In this document: positions 1 through 11,238 of the stretch, piece after piece
How the letters are laid out: every line of letters begins with the position of its first letter
Numbering within the stretch: the first letter of the stretch is position 1
Assembly (NCBI GenBank): GCA_946800325.1
Contig: OX326960.1
Coordinates: forward strand, 38,695,842 to 38,759,841
Source of the DNA: Luzula sylvatica
Lineage: Eukaryota > Streptophyta > Magnoliopsida > Poales > Juncaceae
Reading direction: 5' to 3'
Length of the DNA: 64,000 nt
Notes under the pieces: model-generated
Database searches by the model: none
What the model was told of the DNA's origin: nothing
Seen by the model: the letters and a program-made list of their open reading frames with translations, nothing else
Program-made: the position numbers and the translations under genes

Positions 1-1
1 C

Positions 2-1678
2 ACTGTACTGAAGAAAGGGCAAGCATTCAAGCCTGAAGAAGAAGGATGGACAAGGGTTTTTTCGAAACATTCATGGCAGAAGATGAGGCAAACCGAATTG
101 AATGACCATGCCGGTCTTCATGGAAGGCGTGGCTCGTCATACGCAAAAATCGCCAAACCATTCTCTTTTCAAGGTCGATGTTTTAAGTGTCTTTCGACCA
201 CACACAGACTTGTCGATTGTAAAGAGCCGGTTCGGTGCATTAGATGCATGCAATCGGGTCACATCTCAACAAAGTGCTCGCAACCTCGACAACTCAAAAC
301 AATGTCACAGCCCACTATTGTCGGAGGAGCAGTTCGATGGCAACAAGCAAACAAATCGACCGTCAAATGGGTACCGATCGTTAAACCGGCTGATGTGCGT
401 ACAGAGGCGAGGTCTCCAGCATCGAGTCCATTTTCGAAGCCTAGTAGTGACCATTCCGAGAGCCCGAATGTATGTGTCGATAAGCTCTGGCTGAAAAGGG
501 TGTGGGCTGCTGTTCCGGATTCAATTGGTCGCCAAATGTTGGCCCAGAAGCTTGGAATTCAGTCGACAATAGTTATTGCTGACACAGTGGCACCAGCAGC
601 CGGTCCAGTAAAAGAATCGTTAAATTTGCCCCAGCAGGTTCGGCAGTCGGTAGTCATCCTGTCTCGCAACCAGCAACACCAGCCTAGCAGCCCTCCTCGA
701 CAGATAATTGAGGTCTCGCTAAAGAAGTCAGCCGTGGTCACGCAGGGCACGATTCGTCCTGTCCAATCAACAAGCTCTCTTGACAAAATTGGGCAAGTTT
801 CTTCGACTCCTGCATTGGATAATGAGGGAGATTTGGTTGCAACGCGACAGCATCATGAAGCATTAAATGCACCAAAGCGCATGGTGCAAACGGCTCCAGG
901 CAAAGTCTCAGATGCGGACGAAAGGAAAAAGAAAATGAAGGGGCCTGTTGTTAATGAGGACGAAGAGACTCATGGCCAACTCGGAATTGAGGATCTCGGG
1001 TCAAATTCCATTAAGGTCAGTAATGGACTTGCATTTCATGAAGAGGAGTTAGCGGATCCAGAAAATATGGGAACCCAACCCGATTTGCAAGCCATTGATA
1101 GGCAAAATGAGGGTAATGTTCGTAATTCTTCTACTCATTATTTTATTCCCAACTCTAATGCAGGCTCTTCAATTAATAAGGGCGTCATTTTGGCTCCCAA
1201 ACCGAGCCCCTCTTTAAAATTTTTTCCCAGCAAGACTATTAGGAAAATAATCCCAAGTATAAGGGTCCCTGGTCCAGTGCGGATTGAGACTAGAAAATCA
1301 AGCAGAATCACAAAGAAAATAAAATTCCCTGATGGCTCTTCTCCCCTGCCTCTCACGAAATTGACTAAAAATAAAGCTCCAAACACTATAAATCATAAAG
1401 AGCAAAGAGCCAAATTATTAAAAGCACTTAACGTAGAACTAAATAATCCAACTCAAATTACACTAGAATCGATTGTTAAAGTGCAAATTCTTTGCGGCCT
1501 CAATGAAAAAAGTCCAATCACTCACGATTTGAGGGATAATTTGGCTTCCACTATTAATCTTGAGAAGGTTTCTAATAACTCTAATGATATTATAAAATCG
1601 GTTAATCTTGAGGATTATGATGATGATTATGAGGATTTAGTGGATTATGAAGATGATGATTCGGGTTACGTCGTTTGA
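2..1678 (+). CDS. LINE ORF1 protein, partial (CCHC zinc knuckles, RNA-binding)
   Basis: ORF1 of the LINE. The frame is open from base 2, so the first in-frame ATG (83) is probably internal and the true start lies upstream. Near the visible N-terminus is a double knuckle: CFKCLSTTHRLVDC followed by CIRCMQSGHISTKC, the C-x2-C-x4-H-x4-C pattern of nucleic-acid-binding Gag-like proteins. The DUF4283-type domain usual in plant ORF1 would lie upstream of the window. The rest is low-complexity, basic in the middle (repeated KK/RK around 'SRITKKIKF'), and ends in a strongly acidic Asp/Glu/Tyr tail. By family knowledge it coats LINE RNA and helps form the RNP. Forty-two bases separate its stop from the ORF2 start. 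Confidence 0.85.
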   Translation, partial: TVLKKGQAFKPEEEGWTRVFSKHSWQKMRQTELNDHAGLHGRRGSSYAKIAKPFSFQGRCFKCLSTTHRLVDCKEPVRCIRCMQSGHISTKCSQPRQLKTMSQPTIVGGAVRWQQANKSTVKWVPIVKPADVRTEARSPASSPFSKPSSDHSESPNVCVDKLWLKRVWAAVPDSIGRQMLAQKLGIQSTIVIADTVAPAAGPVKESLNLPQQVRQSVVILSRNQQHQPSSPPRQIIEVSLKKSAVVTQGTIRPVQSTSSLDKIGQVSSTPALDNEGDLVATRQHHEALNAPKRMVQTAPGKVSDADERKKKMKGPVVNEDEETHGQLGIEDLGSNSIKVSNGLAFHEEELADPENMGTQPDLQAIDRQNEGNVRNSSTHYFIPNSNAGSSINKGVILAPKPSPSLKFFPSKTIRKIIPSIRVPGPVRIETRKSSRITKKIKFPDGSSPLPLTKLTKNKAPNTINHKEQRAKLLKALNVELNNPTQITLESIVKVQILCGLNEKSPITHDLRDNLASTINLEKVSNNSNDIIKSVNLEDYDDDYEDLVDYEDDDSGYVV

Positions 1679-1720
1679 CGTAATGACCATGATGTTGTAG
1701 TAGTTAATTTAAAGTGTTTA

Positions 1721-4700
1721 ATGATTTTGTACAATCATTGTGCTTTTCTCTCTTGGAATGTAAGAGGTCTCGGAAGTAGAGACAAATGTGATATGGTAAA
1801 AGACACGATTTTGGATTCTAAATGCAATATTGTTTGTATCCAAGAATCTAAACTCGAATCTCCTTCCTTCTTCGATGTCTTGCGTTTTTGTCCCTCGTCT
1901 TTTTCACATTTTGCTTTCAAAGGTTCCACCGGTTCTAAAGGTGGCATGATAACGGCTTGGAAAAAAATGTTCTCTCTTGTGCACTCCTCTTCTTCTTTAT
2001 CTTGTTTAAATGTTACTCTAAGAGCCCCTAATGGTTTCACATTTGGCATTTCTAATATTTATGGACCATCCGAGGATAATCACAAAGAAGATTTTTTGGA
2101 TGAGTTGAGAGACATTAATATGGATCCCGATATTCCATGGATAGTCCTAGGCGACTTCAATATCATTCGAGCGACCCATGAATCCACGTCTTCTTCTCAA
2201 AATGTCAATCTCATAAACTCTTTCAACAATACAATTAATGATTTACAGCTTCTTGAAGTTCCTTTGAATGGGAGGCGATTTACTTGGTCCAATAAAAGAG
2301 AAAATCCATCTTTTTCGAAACTCGATAGAATTTTAACTTCCAATCATTTTCTACTCTCCAATCTTATACCGTCGGCAAGGGACCTTGTCATGACCACTTC
2401 CGACCATGCCCCTATCTTGTTCTCCATTTCCAAAAATGATATTTCTCATAGGAGATCATTCAAGTTTGAAACGTTTTGGTTCAACCATGATGAAGCTCGG
2501 CCTCTTTTCGAGCAAACTTGGAACTCCTCCTATTTGGGGAGATGTGCGGCCAAAAATTACTTGGCAAAGTTGGCAAATCTTTCGTTTCATTTTCGAATTT
2601 GGGCAAATAACACATTTCATTCCCAAAACTCCATATTACTCTCTTGCAAAGAATTTGTATTGTTCTTTGATCGCCTAGAGGAAAACAGGCATCTTTCCGT
2701 AGAAGAATTGAATCTTAGAAAGGAGTTAAAAGTAAAAATATTTCAATTGGTGCAAATTAAAGAGCAAAAATGGGCTCAAAGATCTAATAATAAGTGGCTT
2801 AAATTGGGAGATAGCAACACATCTTTCTTTCATGCGGTGGCCTCCTCTAAAAGAATGTATAACCACATCTCTCAAATCTCTAATGAGGGAACAATAGTGT
2901 TCGACTCGACGATTATTTTACACTTATTCTCCGATTTTTATAAGCATCAATTAGGCACACCGGCCGAGCTATCCCCTTCCCCCGTCGATTTTGATCTCTT
3001 ATACCCTATTAAAATGATTGGGTTGGACCCTTTGATAGCTCCATTCCAAGAGGAAGAAATTTCATGTACCATATCCAATTTCAAAAAGCGAAAGGCTTCC
3101 GGCCCCGATGGCTTGCCGATGGAACTTTTTCTGAAATATTGGGATATCATAAAAGGGGACATAATTCGGTTGGTTCATGATTTTCATAATGGGTCTTTGG
3201 CTCTATATTTATTCAATAAGGCGACAATCTCTCTTTTGCCGAAAAAAGACAAAGCCGACACGATAGAGGATTTTCGTCCGATTAGTATTATTAACGCCCC
3301 GATTAAATTAATCACCAAAATGCTTGCCAATAGACTACAACCATTCATGCAATCATTAATAAGCAAGTATCAAACCGCTTTTGTTAAGGAGCGATCGATT
3401 ATGGATACGTTCCTAGCTACTAGAGAAATCCTTAATTTCTATCACAAAAAAAATATTCCCGTGGTGATGATAAAAGTGGACTTTTCCAAGGCCTTCGATA
3501 GTGTGTCGTGGCCTTTTCTAATGAACCTCATGGAAGCTAGAGGTTTTCCCCAAACTTGGATTCAATGGATACGTAATCTCCTAACCTCCTCAAGCTCCTC
3601 CGTTAGGGTAAATGGGGCTATCGGAGACTCTTTTTTTCATCAAAAGGGTCTTCGGCAAGGTGATCCGTTGTCGCCTCTGCTTTTCAACATCGTGGTAGAT
3701 GTCCTCCAAACAATCCTGAAAAATGTATCCATTCTATTAAAAGGTTCGGCCTCCCTTGCGCCGAGAGCTTTACAATATGCCGATGATACGATAATATTTG
3801 TACAAGCTTATCCGGAGAATCTAAAATTAGTCTCCAAAGCTTTGGAGTACTTTTCGGCCATTACGGGATTGGGCATAAATAGGCTTAAAAGCTCCTTCGT
3901 ACCCATTGCGATTCCGACCGAGTTTCATGACCTTATAGGTAACATCTTGCAATGTCCGAAAAAAAGTTTACCAATCAAATATCTTGGTCTTCCTCTATCG
4001 GTTAGGAAACCGAGAAAATTACACTTTCTTCCTTTACTTCATAGGATGAATTCGAGGTTGGCCGCGTGGAAAGGAAAGCTACTTTCTTCGGGTGGTAGAC
4101 TAATTCTAGTGCAATCGGTACTTGCGGCTACCCCTACTTATTTCATGCAAGCGTTCGAGTTACCCGCTTGGCTTATTAAGGAAATGGAGAAAATAATGAG
4201 GTCATTTCTTTGGAGAGGTGACAAAATTTGTAAGGGAGGTCATTGCCTTATGGCTTGGGATAAAGTGTGTTTACCGAAATCTAATGGTGGATTAGGGATT
4301 CATCATATAAAAACACAAAATGACGTTTTGTTGTTAAAGGCACTAACCAAAATTGTGTTTCAACCAACCTCGCTTTGGACCGACGTACTCCAAGAAATTT
4401 ATGGTCCAAACATATCTTTAAATCTCAATACCATTACAAATCGTCATGCTTCCTTTTTTATTAAAGACCTCCGAAGACTATCACATTTTGCCAACTTATC
4501 AATCCATCCAAACCCGATCAATTCACGACCAATTTGGTTTTGGACTTCGGATGGGACTTTCACAACCAAATCGGCTTATGATTTTTTGAGAAACCCGGGA
4601 ATAATCAAGGCTTGGAATGTTCTCTTGTGGAGAATCAAAGCGCCGACCAAAGTTCGTTTTTTTGGATGGCTAGCATTGCATGATAGGCTTTTAACGGCGG

Positions 4701-5062
4701 TCAATTTAGAAAAACGAGGATGGCCGAATAATGAGGGTTGCTCGCTTTGTGCACAGCACCGAGAAGACGTCGATCATCTATTACTCCTATGCCCATATGC
4801 CAGGCAAGTTTGGAGCTCTATTGTTGGTCATCTGTCTCTTCCACCTCTTCAATTCGCTGATGAGCTCCTACAATTTTGGTCAATTAATAAAAAGAAAGGG
4901 GACAAACCGCATAATTCAAGATGGGGTACAATTTGGATAGCAACAATGTGGAACATATGGAAAGAGAGGAACCGGAGAATTTTCTCTTTCAAAGCAGTTT
5001 CTACCTCCCTCCTTTCTACTATGATAGCCGAAGAGGTGGACAAATGGACACAAAATTGCTAA
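1721..5062 (+). CDS. LINE ORF2: AP-endonuclease, reverse transcriptase, zf-RVT
   Basis: A complete 1113-residue ORF2. Residues about 8-235 are an exonuclease/endonuclease/phosphatase domain: SWNVRG near the start, QESK, LGDFN (Asp145) and the catalytic SDH (Asp228-His229). Residues about 500-760 are the reverse transcriptase: FRPIS, the first catalytic Asp in KVDFSKAFDS (Asp587), GLRQGDPLSP, and the YADD box (686-689). Residues about 960-1030 match the zf-RVT region, with a CSLC...H...C cluster after WRIKAPTKVRFFGWL. The protein nicks target DNA and reverse-transcribes LINE RNA at the nick. All catalytic residues I looked for are present, so the enzyme may be functional. No RNase H domain follows. 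Confidence 0.95.
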   Translation: MILYNHCAFLSWNVRGLGSRDKCDMVKDTILDSKCNIVCIQESKLESPSFFDVLRFCPSSFSHFAFKGSTGSKGGMITAWKKMFSLVHSSSSLSCLNVTLRAPNGFTFGISNIYGPSEDNHKEDFLDELRDINMDPDIPWIVLGDFNIIRATHESTSSSQNVNLINSFNNTINDLQLLEVPLNGRRFTWSNKRENPSFSKLDRILTSNHFLLSNLIPSARDLVMTTSDHAPILFSISKNDISHRRSFKFETFWFNHDEARPLFEQTWNSSYLGRCAAKNYLAKLANLSFHFRIWANNTFHSQNSILLSCKEFVLFFDRLEENRHLSVEELNLRKELKVKIFQLVQIKEQKWAQRSNNKWLKLGDSNTSFFHAVASSKRMYNHISQISNEGTIVFDSTIILHLFSDFYKHQLGTPAELSPSPVDFDLLYPIKMIGLDPLIAPFQEEEISCTISNFKKRKASGPDGLPMELFLKYWDIIKGDIIRLVHDFHNGSLALYLFNKATISLLPKKDKADTIEDFRPISIINAPIKLITKMLANRLQPFMQSLISKYQTAFVKERSIMDTFLATREILNFYHKKNIPVVMIKVDFSKAFDSVSWPFLMNLMEARGFPQTWIQWIRNLLTSSSSSVRVNGAIGDSFFHQKGLRQGDPLSPLLFNIVVDVLQTILKNVSILLKGSASLAPRALQYADDTIIFVQAYPENLKLVSKALEYFSAITGLGINRLKSSFVPIAIPTEFHDLIGNILQCPKKSLPIKYLGLPLSVRKPRKLHFLPLLHRMNSRLAAWKGKLLSSGGRLILVQSVLAATPTYFMQAFELPAWLIKEMEKIMRSFLWRGDKICKGGHCLMAWDKVCLPKSNGGLGIHHIKTQNDVLLLKALTKIVFQPTSLWTDVLQEIYGPNISLNLNTITNRHASFFIKDLRRLSHFANLSIHPNPINSRPIWFWTSDGTFTTKSAYDFLRNPGIIKAWNVLLWRIKAPTKVRFFGWLALHDRLLTAVNLEKRGWPNNEGCSLCAQHREDVDHLLLLCPYARQVWSSIVGHLSLPPLQFADELLQFWSINKKKGDKPHNSRWGTIWIATMWNIWKERNRRIFSFKAVSTSLLSTMIAEEVDKWTQNC

Positions 5063-5164
5063 GAGTTTTTCTTTCCTATTTAAAAATTTGATGTAAATAT
5101 GTGGATTACTCTATTTATTTAATGCAAATTTGAGCTAGACTATTGGTCTACTCCATCAAAAAAA

Positions 5165-6061
5165 TAATATACGTATTTGACGTTTCCGTACCAAACCTGA
5201 TCAATAATTCGTGTATTTTATAATTTTTTAAAAAACTCGAATAATGCATTTATTGTCGTATAATATGTTTTTCTGAAGAAAAAAGGTTACATATATTTTT
5301 TAAATGAATAACAAAAACTTAAATTTCGAACAATGATTAAAACGACAAAAATAACAATAATAATCTATAAATTTATGATTTTGAACTAAAATCAACATTA
5401 TTTAACAAAATAATTAGATTTCTCAATTATTTATGAATAAAAGTTTATATTTATACATTTTTATATACGAATTATTGTATTGGTATTATGTAAAATAAAT
5501 CTAATTATAGACGAATAACATAATTAGTGCACTACGTTTTATTTGATCGAAAATTTGACCGACTTGAAAAATGTGATTCGAATCATTTCTAAATATTCGA
5601 AAAAAAACTAGATCTAAATACGAATTAACAAAAAAATGAGAAGAAAAAAAACACAAACAAAAGCAGATTTGGATTATAACCCTTAATTACGAGCTAAAAA
5701 AATCCTCATGTACCAGTTAATATGGCCAAAATCAGAAAATTGTAACAAAAAACACGAAATTTATGCGGAAAAAACATAAAATCAATAAAAAAAATATGAA
5801 ATCCGAACTCATGACTTTCAAAATCACCATTAATCAACTTGAAATTGAACGCAAGTGTATTTAATCGAGAAGAGAAATGACAAAGATGAGAGAGAAAGAG
5901 AACACTGAGAGGGAGACGGCTGAGAATGAGAAAGAAGAGAGAGTATTAGGGTTTGGGTTTATAAATACATGTCTGCCATAATTAATTGTTAATACGGCTG
6001 CAAAGGCCTACCCGATTAACTGTTAATTGCGGGGTGAGTTAATTCAGAACACCGATGGACC
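5165..6061. other. Intergenic, AT-rich, no gene seen
   Basis: AT-rich DNA between the LINE tail and the first hAT element. There is a purine-rich stretch of GAGA type at about 5870-5945. I see no coding potential or repeat ends. Confidence 0.6.
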
Positions 6062-6709
6062 CTTATAGGTAGGGGTGTCAACGGTTCGGATCCGGTTCGG
6101 ATAGTGGTCATACCAGATCCATATCCATATTTTTTTTCGGATACGGATCCGGATACGAAATTACCCGGATCCGGATACGGTTCGGATAATAAACGGATAC
6201 GGATACGGTTCGGATATTGTCGGATACGGATACGGATACGGTTCTCTTTCGGATATTAAAACGGATATTATTTTATCATAACATGACTTACTTGTTAGCT
6301 ATAAATATATATAATTTGTGACATGAACGATAAACTTGATTATATTTAAACGTAATTTTACGATTGTGAGTTTAAATCACTCACAAATCATTACATTGTA
6401 TTGATTTTTCAACTAATATCAAATATAATACATAAAAATAATATATAATATACGTATTCGGATCCGGTTCCGGATACTCGAATCCGGTTCCGAATATCCG
6501 GATCCTCAAAATACCCGGATCCGGAACACGGATCCGGTTCCCGCACCAAAATCGAATATCGAATCCGGTTCCGGATCCTAAAATTAGCAACCAGATCCAT
6601 ATCCGGATCCACTCGGATCCGGATATTTTTTTCGAATCCGGATATTTCTTCGGATACGGTTCGGGTCGGTTCGGGCAGTATCCACACCATTGACATCCCT
6701 ACTTATAGG
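6062..6709. mobile_element. Non-autonomous hAT element (632 bp, 6070-6701) with 8-bp TSD
   Basis: The element begins TAGGGGTGTCAACGG at 6070 and ends CCATTGACATCCCTA at 6701. These ends are inverted repeats with two mismatches in 15. The flanks are a perfect 8-bp target duplication, CTTATAGG, at 6062-6069 and 6702-6709. An 8-bp duplication and short TA-rich inverted ends are hallmarks of hAT transposons. Both arms are filled with dozens of copies of CGGATCCGG and CGGATACGG, in mirrored orientation. The middle is AT-rich. No transposase is encoded; ORFs here are by-products of the repeat. Confidence 0.88.
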
Positions 6710-7413
6710 GGAGCTTATTATTGGAAAAAGTACAGTCCGGTCCACCCCAATTAACATGCTTATGTCATGTTGATTCAATCAGCAATGACTGGGAGAAAAT
6801 GGGGAGGCACCATATATGCTCTCTTGTTTAAATCATCGACATAGGGATTGGCTCACTTGGATTTCTTTTAAATACTTTTTCGAGGATGTATACATCGATA
6901 TTGTTATATCATGTACGGGGTACTTGTTTCAACCCATACAAAATCTTCTTCAATGTGTACACATTGTTATAGTATTCATCAACCACAAAATTTTGCGGTT
7001 GCTTCACGTACGCTTCCTCTTTCAACACATCATTTAAAAAATGAATTCCATATCAAGTTGGTATAACTTCCATTCTTTATTTGTAGTCAATGTAATCATC
7101 AATCTAATCGCCTTATGTCTTGTCACCGGTATTATAAATCCAATTCAACCTGATTACATCATTTTCGTTCGATTTTTTACTAACTCTCACTTTTCATTTT
7201 TCTCGGTCATTTTTATTTTTCTTTCATCATTTTTTCCGAATTTTTAGTCCCAATTATTTTCGGAAACAATTTATCCGAAATTGCTTGTTTTATCGTAAAT
7301 AAGGTTTTTTGCATTTCTCTTTTTATTCTCTTTCAAGCCGATTTTTCGAAGTTTATTCTCCTTCTTTTCTCTTCTTTGTCGGGTCCATGACATTTTCAAA
7401 TCCCTTTTCTACT
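6710..7413. other. Intergenic, AT-rich, no gene seen
   Basis: T-rich DNA between two hAT-type elements. Short ORFs exist on the plus strand, but they are Phe/Ile-rich products of T-richness with no recognisable domain. Confidence 0.5.
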
Positions 7414-7999
7414 ATTTTCATCTATGTTACGCGGATACTTCAAAAACGCAGAAGTATCCTGAGGATACGGGTATCCGATACGGATACGGATACGATACGG
7501 CTCGGATACGTATCGGATACGCCACGTGGCGTATCCGATTATTTTAATATTTATTTTTTTCGGATACGGCGGGGATACGGCAGGATACGGCAGGATACGG
7601 CTGGGATACGTTCAGGATACGGCTGGGATACTCCATTTAGGATACTTCGGCCCATTATATATTTTGGCCCATAATATTTTTAAATAAATTATATATGATA
7701 CTTGTAGGATATTTTTAGGATACTTCTAAATCAATTCTAGGATACTTCTATAATAAATTTAGAATACTTTTATGATACTTATATTATTATGTTGATTTTA
7801 TTTATTGTCATGATATTTAAATTCAAAATATTATTTAATTTATTATTTATTTATTTATTATATACAATATAAATATATTAAAATAATAATTATATAGCCG
7901 TATCCGTATCCATAATTTTTTGAAAATTGCCGTATCGCCGTATCCGTATCGTATCGGATACGATACCCTCATCCGTATCCGTGCAACATAGATTTTCAT
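7414..7999. mobile_element. Non-autonomous hAT element, 'CTATGTT' family, copy 1 (7422-7991)
   Basis: The element starts CTATGTTACGCGGATAC at 7422 and ends with the inverse form, CCGTATCCGTGCAACATAG, at 7991. It is flanked by a perfect 8-bp duplication ATTTTCAT (7414-7421 and 7992-7999), which places it with hAT transposons. The arms carry many GGATACGG/GTATCCG repeats, including a row of CAGGATACGG-type units at about 7560-7625. Length is 570 bp with no transposase. A second copy lies at 17699-18448, and decayed copies lie near 26.7, 28.4 and 48.5 kb. Confidence 0.88.
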
Positions 8000-9742
8000 A
8001 GATCTTGTGCGATAAAAAATGTTTTCATCTTAATACTTCAATAATTATAATTTTCAGCATAAAAAATAAGTTGCGAAATTTGTGAGAGTCCAAATACGTC
8101 GTCTTGCACATTTGTTAGAATTATGATTGATTTTATTGATTGGGGAAAGATTTCGAGGAATCAATATAGGAGTTCCAACAGAAAATCACGAAAATTAAAA
8201 AGAACACGGAGAGAGAGAGAGAGAGACAGGGAGCAAATCTAGTTTTTTTATTACAAATTCTACTGTGAATTATAGAATGGTTATTTTTATCCATCCTAAA
8301 TTCACCCTTTTACTGATACATTTTTACTTAAAATTTTATTATGCTACCTATGACAGAGTCACACAGACACATACTATTGCTACACGATCCTAAATTACAC
8401 ACATACATACTACTCTAATATAATACACAAAGTTCTAATTTTAATTCAAACATAATGTGATGTCCTTCTTCTCGTAAGTATTACGTTCGCCAAACACGAG
8501 TGTAACCCAAAGTACACCAGTAGATATTAATCCAAGGGATTCTGCAGTTCGTGATTTTCTTGCGGCCACCACTACGATCTCACGATCTCAGGACCGAACG
8601 AGTTTTCCTACATTTTTCTTCAACAAAATTTGAGTTTTCTCTAATATCTTAGTTATACAATATAGAAAGAGGGGATATGGCAAATACATACATGCATTTG
8701 ATAATTGATAGTGGCTTTTACTTGGTAGAAACATTATATAGACAATATACTCATTCATGTTGCGTGAAAGCATCTGTTAATCTCATGCCTGTTGCACCAA
8801 AGCATGTCAATCTCATAAAAAACTTATGATAACTAATTTCTAATTTCTAATATCTAATGCTCATAATTTATTGCATCATAATTATGTACTCATTCCTATT
8901 TAATTACATTACATTTGGAATAAAATAGCATTAACTGTAAACTAATTAACCTACTAATTACTATATTAATTAACCGGATTATTGATATATTTTAGTAATT
9001 GTTAAAAAGTACAAAATTGTTTATGTGAAACTTGCACATGTGCCAAGTAGACTAGGTCCCTCCTTCATCAGATTAACATATCAAAAGTGAAGGGGTTCCA
9101 TCAATTTGCAAAAAGAAGTCTTACATGGGTCTCTCTACTAATCTTATCTCATCAAAAAGCATGTTTTCTTAACCTTCCTTTTTCTAGTTTGCAATGTATT
9201 TTTCTTCATCACTAAGAATTTAAAAAGAAAAACAAAACTAAAGCTGCTATGTATTTTTTCCAAAAGCAAATCAACATTATTAAAGAAAGCAATAGTGATT
9301 ATAAACAATATTAAACCCGCGCTAATGGAAGCAACACTACGATCGAAGACACGCGTTTTTTGTTTATTGTGCTAATCAATGCCCTTGTACATTTTTAAGT
9401 GTTCTTTCATCGTTCCGAAGGTCTAATTATGTAATTTTTTTATTTATCAATTTTAGCATGAACACTTCCATTACTAGTGAAATGACAATATTAAAGGGCA
9501 TATAACAAAATAGATAACTTTTAAGGGTGTATAAGAAAAATAAAGGTCAATAATTATAAAGCCACAACTAGCCTCAAGCAAGAAATCAAATCAAATACAA
9601 AGAGAGGGAAAAGAAAAAGCCACTTAAAGCAAACACCCTCAACAACAAAAAGAAAAGAATAAATAAACAAATAAGCACACACACCCCCTCCTCGTCAAAT
9701 TAATCCATCAAGGACCAAAAGAGATCAGAGATCCCTTGCAGA
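8000..9742. other. Intergenic; upstream region of the tetraspanin gene
   Basis: AT-rich DNA with a short (GA)n run at about 8212-8226. I see no ORF with domain content and no transposon ends. The last few hundred bases, A- and C-rich, presumably hold the promoter and 5' leader of the tetraspanin gene, but I cannot pick out a convincing TATA box. Confidence 0.5.
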
Positions 9743-10847
9743 ATGTACCACTACAGATTCAGTAATACAGTGATAGGCTACTTAAATCTCATAACCTTAT
9801 TAGCCTCCGTTCCGTTGATCGGAGCAGGCCTCTGGCTGTCACACAGCTCCGCCACGTGTCAGTCCTTCCTCCAAACACCTCTTTTGACCCTCGGATTCAT
9901 CGTCTTGCTCGTCTCGTTGGCAGGATTTGTCGGTGCGTGTTTTGGCATCGCGTGGGCCCTTTGGTTGTATCTTTTCGTCATGCTTGTCCTCGTTGCATCT
10001 TTGCTTTGCTTCACCGCCTTTGGGTTTGTATCAATCATTATTTCTGATCTTATAGATCATAGCTTCATTATTTTGTTTAAATTGGACTGAACTAGATTTG
10101 CCGTAACGGGCGGTGGAGGAGGAGAGCAAGTGAGCGGAAGAGTGTACAAAGAATACCGACTACAAGATTACTCGACATGGCTCAAGAAGAGGATCTCTGA
10201 CGAGAAGTACTGGCACACGGCTCTCACCTGCGTTGTGGGGTCCAAAGCTTGTACAAAAATCACCACATATACGCCTCTCGATTATCTTCAGCGAGATCTC
10301 TCTCCAATCCAGGTTGATTATTAGGATTATATTCTAAAATCTCAACTCGAATATTACATTGAATTTTGAATTATTTATATCAACAAAATAGTCTGGGTGT
10401 TGCAAACCGCCAACTTCATGCACGTACAGCGGAGGCTACGCGATTGAGGCACAAGATAGCGATTGTTACAAGTGGAACAATGCGGCGAACATACTATGTT
10501 ATGGGTGTGACTCGTGCAAGGCAGGGGTGCTGGAACAGGTTAGGAGAGACTGGCACAAGATATCAATCCTGAACGTTGTCGTCCTCGTTGCATTGATTGT
10601 TGTTTACTCTGTTGGTTGTTGCGCTTTCAAAAATGCACGACGAGCCGATACGGGATATTCTAATAATTATGGCGCAAACCACATGTCCAAAGCTAATCCG
10701 CGATGGGATTATTACTGGTAATTTCTTCTTTTTTCATGATTTATTGATGTAATTTGAATTGTTTGAATTTGTGAAATTTAAAGATGTGAATTTGGTTCGA
10801 TTTGTAGGGGAAGGTGGTGGAGAGATAGAAGAGATCAACTCTATTAA
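9743..10847 (+). CDS. Tetraspanin (plant TET family), four exons
   Basis: Exons 9743-10023, 10096-10312, 10392-10717 and 10808-10847 join to 287 residues, the usual size of plant tetraspanins. Transmembrane helices are visible at about residues 8-30, 45-68, 74-96 and in exon 3 (ISILNVVVLVALIVVYSVG). The large extracellular loop carries the plant signature GCCKPPTSC plus further cysteines (CDSC), which form disulfides. Reading the TAA after exon 3 as a stop would lose the last exon. Splicing TG|GTAATT to a 40-base exon instead yields WGRWWRDRRDQLY, which fits the charged tails of plant tetraspanins, so I prefer it. Tetraspanins organise plasma-membrane microdomains. The exact TET number is not assigned. 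Confidence 0.9.
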
Positions 10848-11238
10848 GTTGCGACTTCGCAGATAATTTTGGTTTGAGAAGATTTAGAATGGATCGTGTC
10901 TTCGTCTAAAATGGATGAAATATATATCAGATTTAGTTTGGTGTGTTCAATTAATTACTCGCATTTTGTAGAAATTAGTTGGCTTGTAGACTCTAGTACA
11001 TTATTGTAAATTTATGAAAGTAATTAGTTTGATCTCATGAGTAATTCGGGGCCAAAAAAATAAAATCACAAAACTTTGAGGTTTCAAAGGAAGAGAAGCA
11101 ACATTCTAAAAAATAAATACGCGAAAAAATAACACAGAAGCAGAACAAACCCGCAATTTCCTGCAAAAGAAAGAAATAGAAGAATATAATCAATTTAAAA
11201 AATAGATTTCGAGATAAGCAAAAACAAACAAAAATACC
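10848..11238. other. Short intergenic region between convergent genes
   Basis: The 3' flanks of the tetraspanin gene (+) and the small mitochondrial-type gene (-) meet here. AT-rich, with no gene or repeat ends seen. Confidence 0.5.

Larger units (their letters stand above)
1..5164 (+). mobile_element. LINE (L1-type non-LTR retrotransposon), 5' end outside window
   Basis: Two consecutive ORFs on the plus strand, a zinc-knuckle ORF1 and an endonuclease/reverse-transcriptase ORF2, are followed by about 100 bases of 3' UTR and a short A-run at 5158-5164. That is the layout of plant L1-type LINEs. The 5' UTR and any target-site duplication lie upstream of the window, so the duplication cannot be tested. 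No stop or frameshift breaks the visible part of ORF1 or any of ORF2, which suggests a recent insertion. ORF2 ends after the zf-RVT region with no RNase H domain, unlike the truncated LINE near 53.7 kb. Confidence 0.93.

Noticed and set aside
6381..6778. Overlapping minus-strand ORFs full of Arg/Ile/Pro
   Set aside because: These are translated CGGATCC repeats of a hAT element.
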